In this document: piece by piece, positions 10,611 through 20,830 of the stretch | How positions within the stretch are numbered: position 1 is the stretch's first letter | Layout: each line of letters begins with the position of its first letter | Assembly (NCBI GenBank): GCA_009363175.1 | Contig: CP045205.1 | Coordinates: 4,712,001 to 4,776,000, forward strand | Direction: 5' to 3' | Length of the DNA: 64,000 bases | Source of the DNA: Citrobacter telavivensis | GTDB taxonomy: Bacteria > Pseudomonadota > Gammaproteobacteria > Enterobacterales > Enterobacteriaceae | Position numbers and translations under genes: made by a program | The notes under the pieces: generated by a model | The model's database searches: none | Seen by the model: the letters and a program-made list of their open reading frames with translations, nothing else | What the model was told of the DNA's origin: nothing

Positions 10611-11891
10611 ATGAGTAAGTCTGAAAACCTCTACAGCGCAGCACGCGAGCTAATTCCCGGCGGCGTTAACTCCCCTGTTCGCGCCTTTACTGGCGTGGGT
10701 GGTACTCCGCTGTTTATCGAAAAAGCTGACGGGGCCTATTTGTACGATGTCGATGGTAAAGCCTATATCGATTACGTCGGCTCCTGGGGCCCCATGGTGC
10801 TGGGACACAACCATCCGGCAATCCGCAACGCGGTAATCGAGGCGGCAGAGCGGGGCTTAAGCTTCGGCGCGCCAACCGAGATGGAAGTCAAAATGGCGGA
10901 ACTGGTGACCGAACTGGTGCCGACGATGGATATGGTGCGAATGGTCAACTCCGGTACCGAAGCGACCATGAGCGCTATTCGTCTGGCGCGCGGCTTCACT
11001 GGCCGCGATAAGATCATCAAATTTGAAGGCTGCTACCACGGCCACGCGGACTGTCTGCTGGTGAAAGCCGGCTCCGGCGCGCTGACGCTGGGCCAACCGA
11101 ACTCTCCGGGCGTACCGGCAGATTTCGCGAAGCACACCCTGACCTGTACCTATAACGATCTCAATTCCGTGCGTGCCGCGTTCGAGCAGTTCCCGCAGGA
11201 GATCGCCTGTATCATCGTAGAGCCGGTGGCGGGCAACATGAACTGCATCCCGCCGCTGCCGGAATTCCTGCCGGGTCTGCGCGCGCTGTGCGATGAGTTC
11301 GGCGCGCTGCTGATTATCGACGAAGTGATGACCGGCTTCCGCGTCGCCCTGGCAGGCGCGCAGGACTACTACAGCGTGGTACCGGATCTGACCTGTCTGG
11401 GCAAAATCATCGGCGGCGGGATGCCTGTGGGCGCGTTTGGCGGTCGTCGCGACGTGATGGACGCGCTGGCGCCCACTGGCCCGGTCTATCAGGCGGGCAC
11501 CCTCTCCGGCAACCCGATTGCGATGGCGGCAGGTTTTGCCTGTCTGACTGAAGTGGCGCAGCCGGGCATTCACGAAACGCTGGATGACCTGACGACGCGC
11601 CTGGCGGAAGGTCTGCTGGAAGCGGCACAAGAAACCGCGATCCCGCTGGTCGTTAACCACGTTGGCGGCATGTTCGGGATTTTCTTCACCGACGCGAAAA
11701 CCGTCACCTGCTATCAGGACGTGATGGCCTGCGACGTGGAACGCTTTAAGCGCTTCTTCCACATGATGCTGGACGAGGGAATTTACCTTGCGCCATCCGC
11801 GTTTGAAGCGGGATTTATGTCCGTGGCGCACAGCATGGAAGACATCAATAACACCATCGACGCCGCGCGTCGGGTGTTTGCGAAGCTGTAA
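10611..11891 (+). CDS. hemL: Glutamate-1-semialdehyde 2,1-aminomutase
   Basis: HemL (426 aa) converts glutamate-1-semialdehyde to 5-aminolevulinate, the last step of the C5 pathway to tetrapyrroles. It is a class III PLP aminotransferase: the PLP lysine is in [18 protein letters not shown], preceded by the cofactor-binding [12 protein letters not shown]. The N-terminal [10 protein letters not shown] loop that gates the active site is present. The ATG at 10611 follows a weak AGGAAC. It is flanked by clcA (divergent) and a REP-derived terminator; product use in haem links it loosely to the neighbouring iron genes. Confidence 0.97.
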   Translation: MSKSENLYSAARELIPGGVNSPVRAFTGVGGTPLFIEKADGAYLYDVDGKAYIDYVGSWGPMVLGHNHPAIRNAVIEAAERGLSFGAPTEMEVKMAELVTELVPTMDMVRMVNSGTEATMSAIRLARGFTGRDKIIKFEGCYHGHADCLLVKAGSGALTLGQPNSPGVPADFAKHTLTCTYNDLNSVRAAFEQFPQEIACIIVEPVAGNMNCIPPLPEFLPGLRALCDEFGALLIIDEVMTGFRVALAGAQDYYSVVPDLTCLGKIIGGGMPVGAFGGRRDVMDALAPTGPVYQAGTLSGNPIAMAAGFACLTEVAQPGIHETLDDLTTRLAEGLLEAAQETAIPLVVNHVGGMFGIFFTDAKTVTCYQDVMACDVERFKRFFHMMLDEGIYLAPSAFEAGFMSVAHSMEDINNTIDAARRVFAKL

Positions 11892-11909
11892 CAGAGTACG
11901 TTTTAAACC

Positions 11910-11989
11910 GTAGGCCGGGTAAGGCGAAGCCGCCACCCGGCTTTTTTATTGCCGGATGGCGACGCGAAGCGTCTTATCCGGCCTACACG
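11910..11989. repeat. REP pair with terminator-like stem after hemL
   Basis: Two REP units face each other. The first (CGTAGGCCGGGTAAGGCGAA ... CCACCCGGC) is followed by TTTTTTATT and could end hemL transcription. The second carries GCCGGATGGCGACGCGAAGC and CTTATCCGGCCTACA. They separate convergent hemL and fhuB. Confidence 0.85.
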
Positions 11990-12002
11990 AAAAACAACCG
12001 AA

Positions 12003-13985
12003 TCAACGACTCTGCTTACGTAACAGATAAATAAAGTACGGCGCGCCGATAAACGTCGACAGTATCCCTGCCGGGATCTGGTACGGAAACAGCACCATCC
12101 GCCCGCACCAGTCGGCGAAAATCAGCAATAATCCCCCCGCCAGCGCCGACATCACAATATGCGGCATCGTTCGACGAAAACCCAACATCCGCGCGATATG
12201 CGGCGCCATCAGTCCGACAAAGCTCAGCGGGCCAATCGTCATTGTGGCGGTGGCTGTCAGACTGGCCGCCAGCAACAGCAGAGCCACCCGCGACGGTGTC
12301 AACGCGATACCGACTGCGCGGGCGGTATCGCCGCCCAGCGGTAAAATCGTCAACCAACGACGACAGAGCGGCGTGATGGCCAGCAGGATCACCATCACAA
12401 TCCCGGTGTGCAGCACCTGCTCGCCCGACACGTTATAGGTCGAACCGGAGATCCAGGTCAATACCCCTGCCATGCGCGGATCGCCGCTCGCCTGCAACAT
12501 CATCAGCAGCATGGTAAACGCGGTACTGAGCGCCATCCCGGCCAGCAGCATACGGTGGGGTGAGAACCCTCCCCGTCCGGCGGCGATCATAATGATCAAC
12601 AGCGTGGCGGCAGCGCCGAGACTCCCGGCGGGCAGCAGCCAGCCAAACGCATTGCCCGGCACCAGAAACAGCATCAGTACAACACCGAATGCCGCGCCGG
12701 AACTGATCCCCAGCACCTCAGGACTCGCCATCGGGTTACCGGTCAGCCGTTGAATAATGCACCCCGCCACCGCCAGCATCACCCCGGCGATCGCCGCCGC
12801 CAGGATGCGCGGCCAGCGCCAGGGCATCAGCTCTTCCAACTGCACGCCGCTAGCCCAACTCCAGCCCTGAGCGTCACGACCCAACGACAGCGCGGCATAC
12901 ACCCCAATCAACAACAGCAGGCCGCCGATCAGCGCATAGCCCAGCACATGCTGACGTTCTGTCGCCCCCCGATCGCTGACGTTCATGTCCGGCGCGCTCA
13001 TGCTTCGCAGGCGCGGCAATAGCCACAGCAGCAGCGGTGCGCCGATCAGCGCCGTCACGGAACCGGTGGACACTTCCATCCATACCCGGGTCAGCCAGAG
13101 AATGATCTGATCGGAAAGCCAGAGAATCAGCGCCCCGATCAGCGGAGCCAGCATCAGACGCGCCAGCAGACGACGCGCGCCTAGCATTTTCGCCAGCAAC
13201 GGTGCAAACAGGCCGATAAAACCGATAATCCCCACCGCGTTAACCAGCAGCGCGCTGAGCACAATCGCCAGCGTCAGCGCCGCCAGACGCGCCAGCGACA
13301 GCGCCAGCCCTAAATTACGCGCAACGCCGTCGTCCAGCCCCATCAGGGTCAGCGGACGCAGCAACAGCAGGGTGAGCATCACGCCGCCCAGCAGTTGCGG
13401 CCACAGACGCTGCACGCCGCCCCAATCGGTTTGCGTCAGCGTTCCGGTACTCCACAGGAACATGCTTTGCAACTGATCGTGGTGGAAGATAACCAACAGC
13501 TGATTGATTGCCCCACAGTACAAACTGACCACCAGACCGGCGAGGATCAGCGTCACGGGAGAAAGACGTTTGCCCCAGGCGACGCCAAACACCAGCGCCC
13601 CGACAATACAGGCTCCCGCCAGAGCAGCGAACTGCGCGGCCAGTACGCCCGGGATCGCCCATAACGTTGTGACCGTCATCCCCAGTTGCGCACCTGTCGC
13701 CACGCCCAGCGTGGTCGGCTCCGCCAGCGGGTTACGCAGCACCTGCTGAAAGAGCACGCCAACCAGCCCCAGCCCGGCACCCACCAGCAGGGAAATCACC
13801 AGGCGGGGAAGAAGGCTGTAGTGGAAAATCATCTGCTCGATGATGTCGATATTGGGTGACCATAGCGCCTGTTGCCACTGAGCGCGGGGCAGCGCAATAG
13901 AGAAATTCGTCCAGGTTAAGCCCACCGCAGCAACAAACAGCAGCACCAGCAATAACGCCGGGAAGCGTGTAATACGTTTGCTCAC
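12003..13985 (-). CDS. fhuB: Ferric hydroxamate ABC importer, permease FhuB
   Basis: FhuB (660 aa) is the fused double permease that carries ferrichrome-type Fe3+ hydroxamates across the inner membrane with FhuC. It consists of two homologous BtuC-like halves (about 1-330 and 340-660), each with roughly ten helices and an EAA-type coupling loop (GNPLAEPTTLGVATGAQLG-like and GNPMASPEVLGISSGAAFG). The start is a GTG at 13985, overlapping the fhuD stop by two bases (GTGA on the minus strand), and gives the E. coli length. An ATG-like upstream start would lie inside fhuD. It is the last gene of fhuACDB. Confidence 0.95.
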   Translation of the reverse strand: MSKRITRFPALLLVLLFVAAVGLTWTNFSIALPRAQWQQALWSPNIDIIEQMIFHYSLLPRLVISLLVGAGLGLVGVLFQQVLRNPLAEPTTLGVATGAQLGMTVTTLWAIPGVLAAQFAALAGACIVGALVFGVAWGKRLSPVTLILAGLVVSLYCGAINQLLVIFHHDQLQSMFLWSTGTLTQTDWGGVQRLWPQLLGGVMLTLLLLRPLTLMGLDDGVARNLGLALSLARLAALTLAIVLSALLVNAVGIIGFIGLFAPLLAKMLGARRLLARLMLAPLIGALILWLSDQIILWLTRVWMEVSTGSVTALIGAPLLLWLLPRLRSMSAPDMNVSDRGATERQHVLGYALIGGLLLLIGVYAALSLGRDAQGWSWASGVQLEELMPWRWPRILAAAIAGVMLAVAGCIIQRLTGNPMASPEVLGISSGAAFGVVLMLFLVPGNAFGWLLPAGSLGAAATLLIIMIAAGRGGFSPHRMLLAGMALSTAFTMLLMMLQASGDPRMAGVLTWISGSTYNVSGEQVLHTGIVMVILLAITPLCRRWLTILPLGGDTARAVGIALTPSRVALLLLAASLTATATMTIGPLSFVGLMAPHIARMLGFRRTMPHIVMSALAGGLLLIFADWCGRMVLFPYQIPAGILSTFIGAPYFIYLLRKQSR

Positions 13986-14872
13986 GCTTTCCCCCCCAGC
14001 GCAGTATCCAAAATGCGCACAAAGTTCATGGTCGACAATGTGGCACCATAGAACCACACGGGCGGTACGCGCTGGAAACGCCCTTCGCGCACAAACGGCA
14101 TTGCCTGCCAGAGCGGTGTCGCCATCAGTGCCGCCATCTCTTTGTTATTGCCATGATCAAAGCAGAGCACATCGGCATCTTTGTAGGCCGCAAGACGATC
14201 GATCCCTACTGCCGTACTGCCCCAGAAGTTGGTTTCCCCCTGCCAGGCGTTGCGAATACCGTACTCATCCAGCACGTCCTGGAACAGGCAGTTCGGGCCA
14301 AAGACCAGCATATGACGGGGATCAAGCAGGGTGACCAACAGCAGCGGACGCTCGCCGCGCTGCGCAAAGCGCGGTTTCCGGCTGGCAATAAACTGATCAT
14401 ATTCCGCCAGATGCCGCTCGGCTGCCGGTTCCAGATTCAGCATCTGCGCCATCTCGATCAAAGACCGGCGGGCCACCGCTAAGGGCTGTTTGCCATCGCT
14501 GAAGTTGAAACCGCGTCCGGGGGCTATCCGCGCCAGCGTCTCGGGGGAAGGACCATACCCTGTCGACCAGAACATATACGAGGGTTTCATTTCGGTCAGC
14601 AGTTCAAGATTCGGCTCGGTGCGTAAGCCGACATCAATCACCGACGCCGGCAGTGGGGGGTCATTCACCCACAGGCGATAATTGGGAATGTCCGCCACGC
14701 CGTAAGGCGTCACGCCAAGCGCCAGCAACAGCTCGACCGGCAGCCACTCCAGCGCCACAATGCGATGCGGATCGACCGAGGCCGCGCGCGCCGGTTTCAT
14801 CTGCCAGAGCAGCGGGGAAAGTGCCATCGCCGTTAATAAACGACGACGCGTTATGTGGGGTAAGCCGCTCAT
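13982..14872 (-). CDS. fhuD: Ferric hydroxamate periplasmic binding protein FhuD
   Basis: FhuD (296 aa) binds ferrichrome, coprogen and similar hydroxamates in the periplasm and presents them to FhuBC. The N-terminus has a twin-arginine-like export signal (ITRRRLLTAMALSPLLW). The mature part is a class III binding protein with RIVALEWLPVELLLALG and a conserved central helix. The ATG at 14872 shares one base with the fhuC stop (TGATG); a TTG one codon upstream is disregarded. The 3' end overlaps fhuB. This tight packing argues for translational coupling in the operon. Confidence 0.95.
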   Translation of the reverse strand: MSGLPHITRRRLLTAMALSPLLWQMKPARAASVDPHRIVALEWLPVELLLALGVTPYGVADIPNYRLWVNDPPLPASVIDVGLRTEPNLELLTEMKPSYMFWSTGYGPSPETLARIAPGRGFNFSDGKQPLAVARRSLIEMAQMLNLEPAAERHLAEYDQFIASRKPRFAQRGERPLLLVTLLDPRHMLVFGPNCLFQDVLDEYGIRNAWQGETNFWGSTAVGIDRLAAYKDADVLCFDHGNNKEMAALMATPLWQAMPFVREGRFQRVPPVWFYGATLSTMNFVRILDTALGGKA

Positions 14873-15669
14873 CAATACACAAAACTCACAGGTGCAGCGC
14901 CTGCCGGATGCGGCAGGATCCCCATCGGGATGCCATAAATCCGCTCCAGGGTTTCGCTACGCATCAGGTCGGCAGGCGTTCCCTGGGCAATCATTTCGCC
15001 ACCGCGTAGCGCGACTAAGTAGTCGCAGTAGCGGGCAGCCATGTTGATATCATGCAGCACGGCGATCACCGTCAGGCCACGCTCCTGGCTGAGGCGATGC
15101 ACCAGCGCCAGCACATCAACCTGATGGGCGATATCCAGCGCCGAGGTGGGTTCATCCAGCAGCAGACAGCGGCTGTCCTGCGCCACCAGCATCGCAATCC
15201 ACGCGCGCTGACGTTCACCGCCGGAAAGGCTGTCAACCAGACGATGCGCCAGCGGTTTCAACCCCACCAGCGCGATCGCTTCTTCCACTTTTTCTCTGTC
15301 CGCGACGCCAAAACGACCCAGCGCCCCGTGCCACGGATAGCGACCAATCGCCACCAGTTCACGTACGGTCATCCCTTCCGCCTGCGGCAACTGCTGCGGT
15401 AAATACGCCACCTTACGGGCAAACGCTTTGCTGTTCCAGCTGTTCAGCGGCTGGGCGTCCAGCAGGATATCCCCTTCTGACGGCGGCTGATGGCGACCCA
15501 GCATTTTTAACAACGTGGATTTACCTGAACCGTTGTGGCCGATAAGGCCAGTCACTTTACCGACGGGAAAGGTTAACGACAGAGGATGCAGAAGCGTGCG
15601 ACCAGGCACGCGAAAGGAGACATCACGCAGTGCAAACGTGGTATCGGGATGATGGGTCTGTTCCTGCAT
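14872..15669 (-). CDS. fhuC: Ferric hydroxamate ABC importer, ATPase FhuC
   Basis: FhuC (265 aa) powers hydroxamate-siderophore import through FhuB. The ABC motifs are complete: Walker A GHNGSGKST, Q-loop AYLPQQLP, signature SLSGGERQRAW, Walker B CLLLDEPTSALD and the switch His in VLHDINMA. The ATG at 15669 is chosen to match the family length; an in-frame start ten codons upstream is less likely. It lies 47 bp downstream of fhuA and touches fhuD. Confidence 0.95.
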   Translation of the reverse strand: MQEQTHHPDTTFALRDVSFRVPGRTLLHPLSLTFPVGKVTGLIGHNGSGKSTLLKMLGRHQPPSEGDILLDAQPLNSWNSKAFARKVAYLPQQLPQAEGMTVRELVAIGRYPWHGALGRFGVADREKVEEAIALVGLKPLAHRLVDSLSGGERQRAWIAMLVAQDSRCLLLDEPTSALDIAHQVDVLALVHRLSQERGLTVIAVLHDINMAARYCDYLVALRGGEMIAQGTPADLMRSETLERIYGIPMGILPHPAGAAPVSFVY

Positions 15670-15716
15670 AGCGGCCAACTTGTAAAGCGGGCACGCCATG
15701 CGTGCCCAAAGAAAAA

Positions 15717-17894
15717 TTAGAAGCGGAAAGTTGCGGTAGCAACGACCTGACGTTCCGCGCCCCAGAAGCAGCCATAAGTATCGAAGCAGCTGGCGACGTA
15801 TTCGCGGTCAAACAGGTTGGTAACGTTAACTGCAACGCTAGAACCCGCCATACCCAGGCGTGCGAGATCGTATTTAACGACAGCATCCATCACTGTTGAA
15901 CTACCTACTTTGAAGGAGTTCGCTGGATCACCATAGCTGGAACCGACATAACGACCACCTGTTCCCAGAGTTAAACCAGACAGCGGGCCTTCATTGAAGG
16001 TGTAATCGCCCCACAAAGAAGCCATATTTTTTGGTACTTGAACAGGCGTTTTACCTTTAAGCGTCGTGTCTTCCGTATATTCAGCATCGGTATACGTATA
16101 AGACGCTGTCACGTTAATGTTCGCATTCACTGCGGCTTTCGCTTCTAACTCAACGCCACGAGAACGTATTTCACCGGCTGGGACCTGTGCAAACGGATTC
16201 AGCGGGTCGGTGGTCAGGTTATTTGTTTTTGTCAGCTCATACACAGCAGCAGTAACAACAACCGGCAGATCTTTTGGAACGTATTTCACACCAGCTTCAT
16301 ATTGCTTACCTTTTGACGGCGCATAAGCAACATTGTCAGCAGGCGTTGCAGCCCACGCTTTAGATGGGTTCGGCTCGAAAGATTCGCTGTAGCTAAAGTA
16401 CGGTGTAATACCGTTGTCAAAGAGATAGTTTATCCCACCGCGCCAGGTGAATTGCTCATCATTACGCTCAACTTTCTGATTGCTGGCTCGAATGGTTGTT
16501 GCCTGCTGGGACCAGTCATAACGACCTCCCAATGTTGCAACCCATTTATTCCATTCCAACTGATCCTGGACATATACACCAGTTTGGTGCTGGGTATTGA
16601 GCTGGAACGGTTTCGCGTCCGGGAAATCAACATCCGTATACACGGGGTTATTCATATCTAACGACGGTGCAGTTCCGTAGGCGTTATCGATATCATTACG
16701 CAAACGTGAATAATCGATACCGGTCAGCAGAGTATGTCCGACGTCTCCCGTCGCAAACTTGCTTTCCAACTGGGTATCCACACCGAAATCATTGTAGCGT
16801 TCATTGGCTACGATGCTTGAGCGGGTCAATTGATTACCCACAGCCCCAAAACCGTACACGCTCTGCTGGGATGTCTTTATTTGGCTATAGCGTAAATTTT
16901 GGCGCACAGTGAAAGTATCATCAAAACTGTGTTCAAAGCTGTAACCAACCATACGCTCATAACGTGAATAAGTATTGTTCGGAGCGTAGTCAGTAAAGCT
17001 CACTGGCAAACGGGAACCATCAGGCAACGGTACTACAGTACCTTCTTTCGGCAACCATCCGTAATAACCCGTTGAAGGTTCATTCTGAATGTTTGCCCGC
17101 AACGTCAGATTGGTTCTGTCATCAGGTTTCCAGCTAAACACCGGCGCAATGGCATAGCGCTTCTGCTTCGCGAAATCCTGTTGTTCGTCATTAGAACGTG
17201 CCAGCCCTGTTAAACGATAGGAATAGACGCCGTCATCATCCAGAGAATCACTGAAATCAAAACCGGTCTGGAACAGATTATCTGTACCCATTTTGAATTG
17301 AATTTCTTTTAACGGCTCTGATGTTGGGCTTTTGCTGACCATAGAGATCAGGCCACCTGGGTTACTTTTCCCATAAAGAACAGAAGTTGGCCCACGCATC
17401 ATCTCTACACGTTCAAGCATGTAAGGGTCAACAACGGCAGAACTGTAGTAATCACCCTGTAGTTTAATGCCATCAAGGTAATTGTTCGGGGTCGGACCAG
17501 GTGTGTAGAAGCCGCGAATGATAACGAAATCATACGTACTGGAAGCGCCACGTGTCGAAACTGCTGCGCCGGGCGTATAGGCTAAAGCCTCTTTCACCGA
17601 CCCAGGCTGATGCATATCCATTTCTTCACGCGTCACTACCGAAACAGACTGTGGAGTCTTTTCGATAGGCGTATCTGTTTTGGTGGCAGTGGCGGAGCGC
17701 TTCGCGGCAATAGTCGGAGATGGGCCCCACGCACTTTCCTGCGGAGCAGGTGCAGCGGTTACGGTGATAGTGTCTTCTTTTTTCGGTTCAACCGCCGCCT
17801 GTGCATAGACAGACATGCCGCTAACCGCTGTGGCTACTACAACTGCGATTTTACGCAGCGAGTGTTTTGGCTGAGCAGTTTTTTGACGCGCCAT
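15717..17894 (-). CDS. fhuA: Ferrichrome outer-membrane receptor FhuA (short-loop variant)
   Basis: FhuA (725 aa precursor) is the TonB-dependent receptor for ferrichrome, and in E. coli the receptor for phages T1, T5 and phi80, colicin M and microcin J25. It has a long signal peptide (1-34, ending YAQA), a TonB box DTITVTA at 41-47, a plug domain to about 195 and a 22-strand barrel ending in the canonical TATFRF. The region of extracellular loop L4 (about 347-369) is some 20 residues shorter than in E. coli and lacks its disulfide pair; only the C-terminal cysteine pair (SCFDTYGCFWG) remains. First gene of the fhu operon. Confidence 0.93.
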   Translation of the reverse strand: MARQKTAQPKHSLRKIAVVVATAVSGMSVYAQAAVEPKKEDTITVTAAPAPQESAWGPSPTIAAKRSATATKTDTPIEKTPQSVSVVTREEMDMHQPGSVKEALAYTPGAAVSTRGASSTYDFVIIRGFYTPGPTPNNYLDGIKLQGDYYSSAVVDPYMLERVEMMRGPTSVLYGKSNPGGLISMVSKSPTSEPLKEIQFKMGTDNLFQTGFDFSDSLDDDGVYSYRLTGLARSNDEQQDFAKQKRYAIAPVFSWKPDDRTNLTLRANIQNEPSTGYYGWLPKEGTVVPLPDGSRLPVSFTDYAPNNTYSRYERMVGYSFEHSFDDTFTVRQNLRYSQIKTSQQSVYGFGAVGNQLTRSSIVANERYNDFGVDTQLESKFATGDVGHTLLTGIDYSRLRNDIDNAYGTAPSLDMNNPVYTDVDFPDAKPFQLNTQHQTGVYVQDQLEWNKWVATLGGRYDWSQQATTIRASNQKVERNDEQFTWRGGINYLFDNGITPYFSYSESFEPNPSKAWAATPADNVAYAPSKGKQYEAGVKYVPKDLPVVVTAAVYELTKTNNLTTDPLNPFAQVPAGEIRSRGVELEAKAAVNANINVTASYTYTDAEYTEDTTLKGKTPVQVPKNMASLWGDYTFNEGPLSGLTLGTGGRYVGSSYGDPANSFKVGSSTVMDAVVKYDLARLGMAGSSVAVNVTNLFDREYVASCFDTYGCFWGAERQVVATATFRF

Positions 17895-17916
17895 TGGTAT
17901 ATCTCTGATGAAAAGT

Positions 17917-17947
17917 GAATGATAACGTAAACGAGAATTATTATTAT
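17917..17947 (-). promoter_or_regulatory. Fur-box-like operator of fhuA
   Basis: The minus strand reads ATAATAATTCTCGTTTACG followed by TTATCATTC. This AT-rich repeat of GATAAT-like hexamers resembles the Fur site upstream of E. coli fhuA, and lies 23-53 bp before the start codon. It implies iron repression of the operon. Confidence 0.7.
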
Positions 17948-18082
17948 GCCGGCAGAATAATATTCGAAACGCGGGCGCGATAGCAAGCGATACGCGTCCC
18001 CACCAAAACTAAGGGGTTAAGAAATATCCAGATGAAAAGAAAGGGTTAAGAAAGTGGTGTGAAATGTTTTTGTAGGGGAATT

Positions 18083-18172
18083 GCCGGATGGCGGCAAAAA
18101 CGCCTTATCCGGCCTACAAGCCCAATGCCGTATTGATCCTGTAGGCCGGATAAACGAAGTGCCATCCGGCAC
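18083..18172. repeat. REP pair between fhuA and mrcB
   Basis: One REP reads GCCGGATGGCGGCAAAAACG then CCTTATCCGGCCTACA. The other reads TGTAGGCCGGATAAACG and GCCATCCGGC. They lie in the gap between the 5' end of fhuA and the 3' end of mrcB. Confidence 0.85.
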
Positions 18173-18177
18173 GATGG

Positions 18178-20706
18178 TTAGTTACTGCCGAACATGTCTT
18201 TAATCCACCCCGCCACGCCGTCGCCGTCTTTCTTCTCTTCCTTCGGCGGCTGTTGCGGCTGTTGCTGCGGCTGAGAAGATTGATCGAACGGGTTCCCGGT
18301 CGGCTGCTGCTGCATTTCACCCTGCTGGCAGAGCGAATCTGGGTCTGATGTCCAGACCGGCAGCGTGCGCATGCCGCCGCTGCAGACAAAGTTGCCGTCA
18401 TAGTCGACGCCCATCTCCGCAATATCCTCCGGCGGCGTCAGCGTCAGCGGCGTCGGCGTCTGGTTTGCCAGATAACGCTGATAAATAGACATCGCCCCGC
18501 TCGCACCGTACAGCTTCGTTGGCTGGTTGTTATCGCGGCCCACCCAGGTGATGGTCACCTGGCTGCCGTCAATACCGGCAAACCAGGTATCGACGTTGTT
18601 GTTCGTGGTCCCGGTTTTACCCGCCAGATGCAGATTCGGATACTTCGCGCCAAGCTGACGACCGGTGCCGCGCTGCACAACCTGCTGCATCGTCCACAGC
18701 GTCATGTAGGCAGCCTGAGCCGGAACGGCGCGTTCCGCCTGCGGGAAGCTCTGGTACAGCACGGTGCCATCTTCGGCAATAACCGAACGCAGCGCGGAAA
18801 GCGGCGCACGGTTACCGCCGCTGGCGATCGTCTGGAACGCCTGCGTCACTTCGATTGGCGTCAGGTTCAGCGCCCCCAGCAGCATGGCCGGAACCGGATG
18901 CAACTGCTCTTTTGGCACGCCCAGCTTCAGCCAGGTATCGGTGACGGCTGGCAGACCCAGTGCCATCCCCAGATTGACCGTCGGTACGTTCATGGAGCGC
19001 GTCAGCGCATCCACTAACATGACTTTGCCGCTTTCGCTGTAACGACGATCGTCGTTCTGCGGCGACCACACCTGACCGTTTGGCTGGCGCAGCGCAATTG
19101 GCGCATCGGCAATCCAGGTGTTCAGACGATAGATTTTCGGCTGGCTCAGCGCGGTCAGATAGGTCGCCGGTTTGGCCAGAGAACCAATCGAACGACGCGC
19201 CTGCATCGCGCGGTTATAGCCAGCAAACTGCGGTTCAGCGCCACCGACCATGGCCCGGACTTCGCCACTGAAGCGGTCCACCACCACAATCGCGGTTTCC
19301 AGATCGCTCAGCTTGCGCTGTTTTTTCAGTTCCGGAATCCCGTCAACCGCCGCTTTCTCGGCAGCATCCTGGGCAACAGAGTCAAAGGTGGTGAAGATCT
19401 TCACGCCGGAGAGATCTTTCACTTTATCGCCCAGCTTCGCCTGCAACTCCTGACGCACCATCTGCATAAACGCGGGCTGTGGTGAGATCACCCCACCGCG
19501 CGGCTGCACGCCTAACGGGCGCGCGCTCAGCATGTCGTACAGTTCCTGATCGATCACCTGCTGTTGCTGCAGCAGACGCAGCACCAGGTTACGACGTTCA
19601 AGCGCCAGTTTCGGGTTACGCCACGGGTTGTAGATTGACGCCCCTTTCACCATCCCCACCAGCAGCGCCTGCTGGTCCAGGCTCAGCTCTTCCACCGGGC
19701 GGCCAAAGTAGTACAAGCTCGCCAGCGGGAAGCCGCGAATTTCGTTATCGCCGCTCTGACCGAGATACACCTCGTTCATATACAGCTCAAGAATGCGATC
19801 TTTGCTGTAGCGCGCATCCATCAGCAGCGCCATGTAGGCTTCGTTGGCCTTACGCCAGTACGAACGCTCGCTGGAGAGGAACAGGTTTTTCACCAGCTGT
19901 TGGGTCAGGGTACTTGCCCCCTGTACCGTGCGTCCGGCGGTCAGGTTTGCCAGCACCGCGCGGCCGATAGAGTACAAACTCACCCCGTCATGCTCATAGA
20001 AATGACGGTCTTCGGTCGCCAGCAGCGTATCCACCAGCAGATCCGGGAAACCGCTGCGCGGAACAAACAGACGCTGTTCGCCGTTTGGCGACGAGAGCAT
20101 GGTGATCAAGCGCGGATCGAGACGGAAGAAACCGAACTGGCGGTTGTTATCCATGTTGACGATCGTGTCCAGACGGCCGCTATCGAACGTCAGACGCGCG
20201 CGCACCTGACCCTCTTTGCTGTCCGGAAAATCAAACGGACGGCGGATCATCTCAATGCTGTTGGCCTGCACGGTAAACTCGCCAGGACGCGTCATCTTGC
20301 TGACCTGACGATACTGGGTGGCTTCCAGCAATTTGACCATTTCGTTTTTGCTGACCGACATTTCCGGCTCAAGGTTGACCATCCGGCCATACACCGCCGC
20401 CGGCAACTGCCAGACTTTGCCATCAATACGGCTACGGATTTTTTGATCCAGATAGACGCCATAGATGGCAAGCAGTACCGCAAATACAATCGCTATTTTC
20501 AGCAGCAGCCACATCCAGCCGCGCTTGCCACGAGGCTTACGCCCTTTGCCTTTACCCTTACGCGGCATCGGTTCTTCATCCTCATAGTCATCATCATAAT
20601 CGTCGTCGTACTCATCATCTCTGAGTTGGCGACGGCTCACCTTTTGTTTCACCGGACGCGTAGGTTTCCCTTTGCGTCCAATTGGCTCGCGGTCATTCCC
20701 GGCCAT
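18178..20706 (-). CDS. mrcB: Bifunctional penicillin-binding protein 1B
   Basis: PBP1B (842 aa) polymerises and cross-links peptidoglycan. A cytoplasmic tail with an acidic Asp/Tyr run ([16 protein letters not shown], about 31-45) and a basic patch precedes one membrane anchor (about 65-87). The UvrB-like UB2H domain follows, then the GT51 transglycosylase with the catalytic Glu in [13 protein letters not shown], and the transpeptidase with the active serine in [11 protein letters not shown] and the KTGTT box. The tail ends in a Gln/Pro-rich stretch. An internal ATG at 20568 (Met47), preceded by GAGGA, matches the site giving the shorter isoform in E. coli. Confidence 0.96.
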   Translation of the reverse strand: MAGNDREPIGRKGKPTRPVKQKVSRRQLRDDEYDDDYDDDYEDEEPMPRKGKGKGRKPRGKRGWMWLLLKIAIVFAVLLAIYGVYLDQKIRSRIDGKVWQLPAAVYGRMVNLEPEMSVSKNEMVKLLEATQYRQVSKMTRPGEFTVQANSIEMIRRPFDFPDSKEGQVRARLTFDSGRLDTIVNMDNNRQFGFFRLDPRLITMLSSPNGEQRLFVPRSGFPDLLVDTLLATEDRHFYEHDGVSLYSIGRAVLANLTAGRTVQGASTLTQQLVKNLFLSSERSYWRKANEAYMALLMDARYSKDRILELYMNEVYLGQSGDNEIRGFPLASLYYFGRPVEELSLDQQALLVGMVKGASIYNPWRNPKLALERRNLVLRLLQQQQVIDQELYDMLSARPLGVQPRGGVISPQPAFMQMVRQELQAKLGDKVKDLSGVKIFTTFDSVAQDAAEKAAVDGIPELKKQRKLSDLETAIVVVDRFSGEVRAMVGGAEPQFAGYNRAMQARRSIGSLAKPATYLTALSQPKIYRLNTWIADAPIALRQPNGQVWSPQNDDRRYSESGKVMLVDALTRSMNVPTVNLGMALGLPAVTDTWLKLGVPKEQLHPVPAMLLGALNLTPIEVTQAFQTIASGGNRAPLSALRSVIAEDGTVLYQSFPQAERAVPAQAAYMTLWTMQQVVQRGTGRQLGAKYPNLHLAGKTGTTNNNVDTWFAGIDGSQVTITWVGRDNNQPTKLYGASGAMSIYQRYLANQTPTPLTLTPPEDIAEMGVDYDGNFVCSGGMRTLPVWTSDPDSLCQQGEMQQQPTGNPFDQSSQPQQQPQQPPKEEKKDGDGVAGWIKDMFGSN

Positions 20707-20830
20707 GCTTTTTCTCCGCTACATTCAGGCGCAAGGGCCTGATTCTCTGTTCTTCCGTCAGAAGACAAAAGAAGAAATCTCTCAATTTTACGGCTCTTTT
20801 GTCGGACAGGGCGTAAATGCCCTCTCCGGC

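Noticed and set aside
10857..11936. 359-codon frame opposite hemL and similar frames opposite acnB, gcd, dtnK and clcA
   Set aside because: Arg/His-rich shadow translations typical of GC-rich antisense frames; no motifs and no ribosome sites.
17895..18082. Small RNA gene between fhuA and mrcB
   Set aside because: Apart from the Fur-like site and REPs, no terminator-bounded transcript unit could be recognised.
1756..18172. Four clusters of short palindromic repeats as a possible CRISPR
   Set aside because: The units are REP/BIME sequences of alternating orientation, lying singly or in pairs in intergenic gaps, without regular spacers or cas genes.
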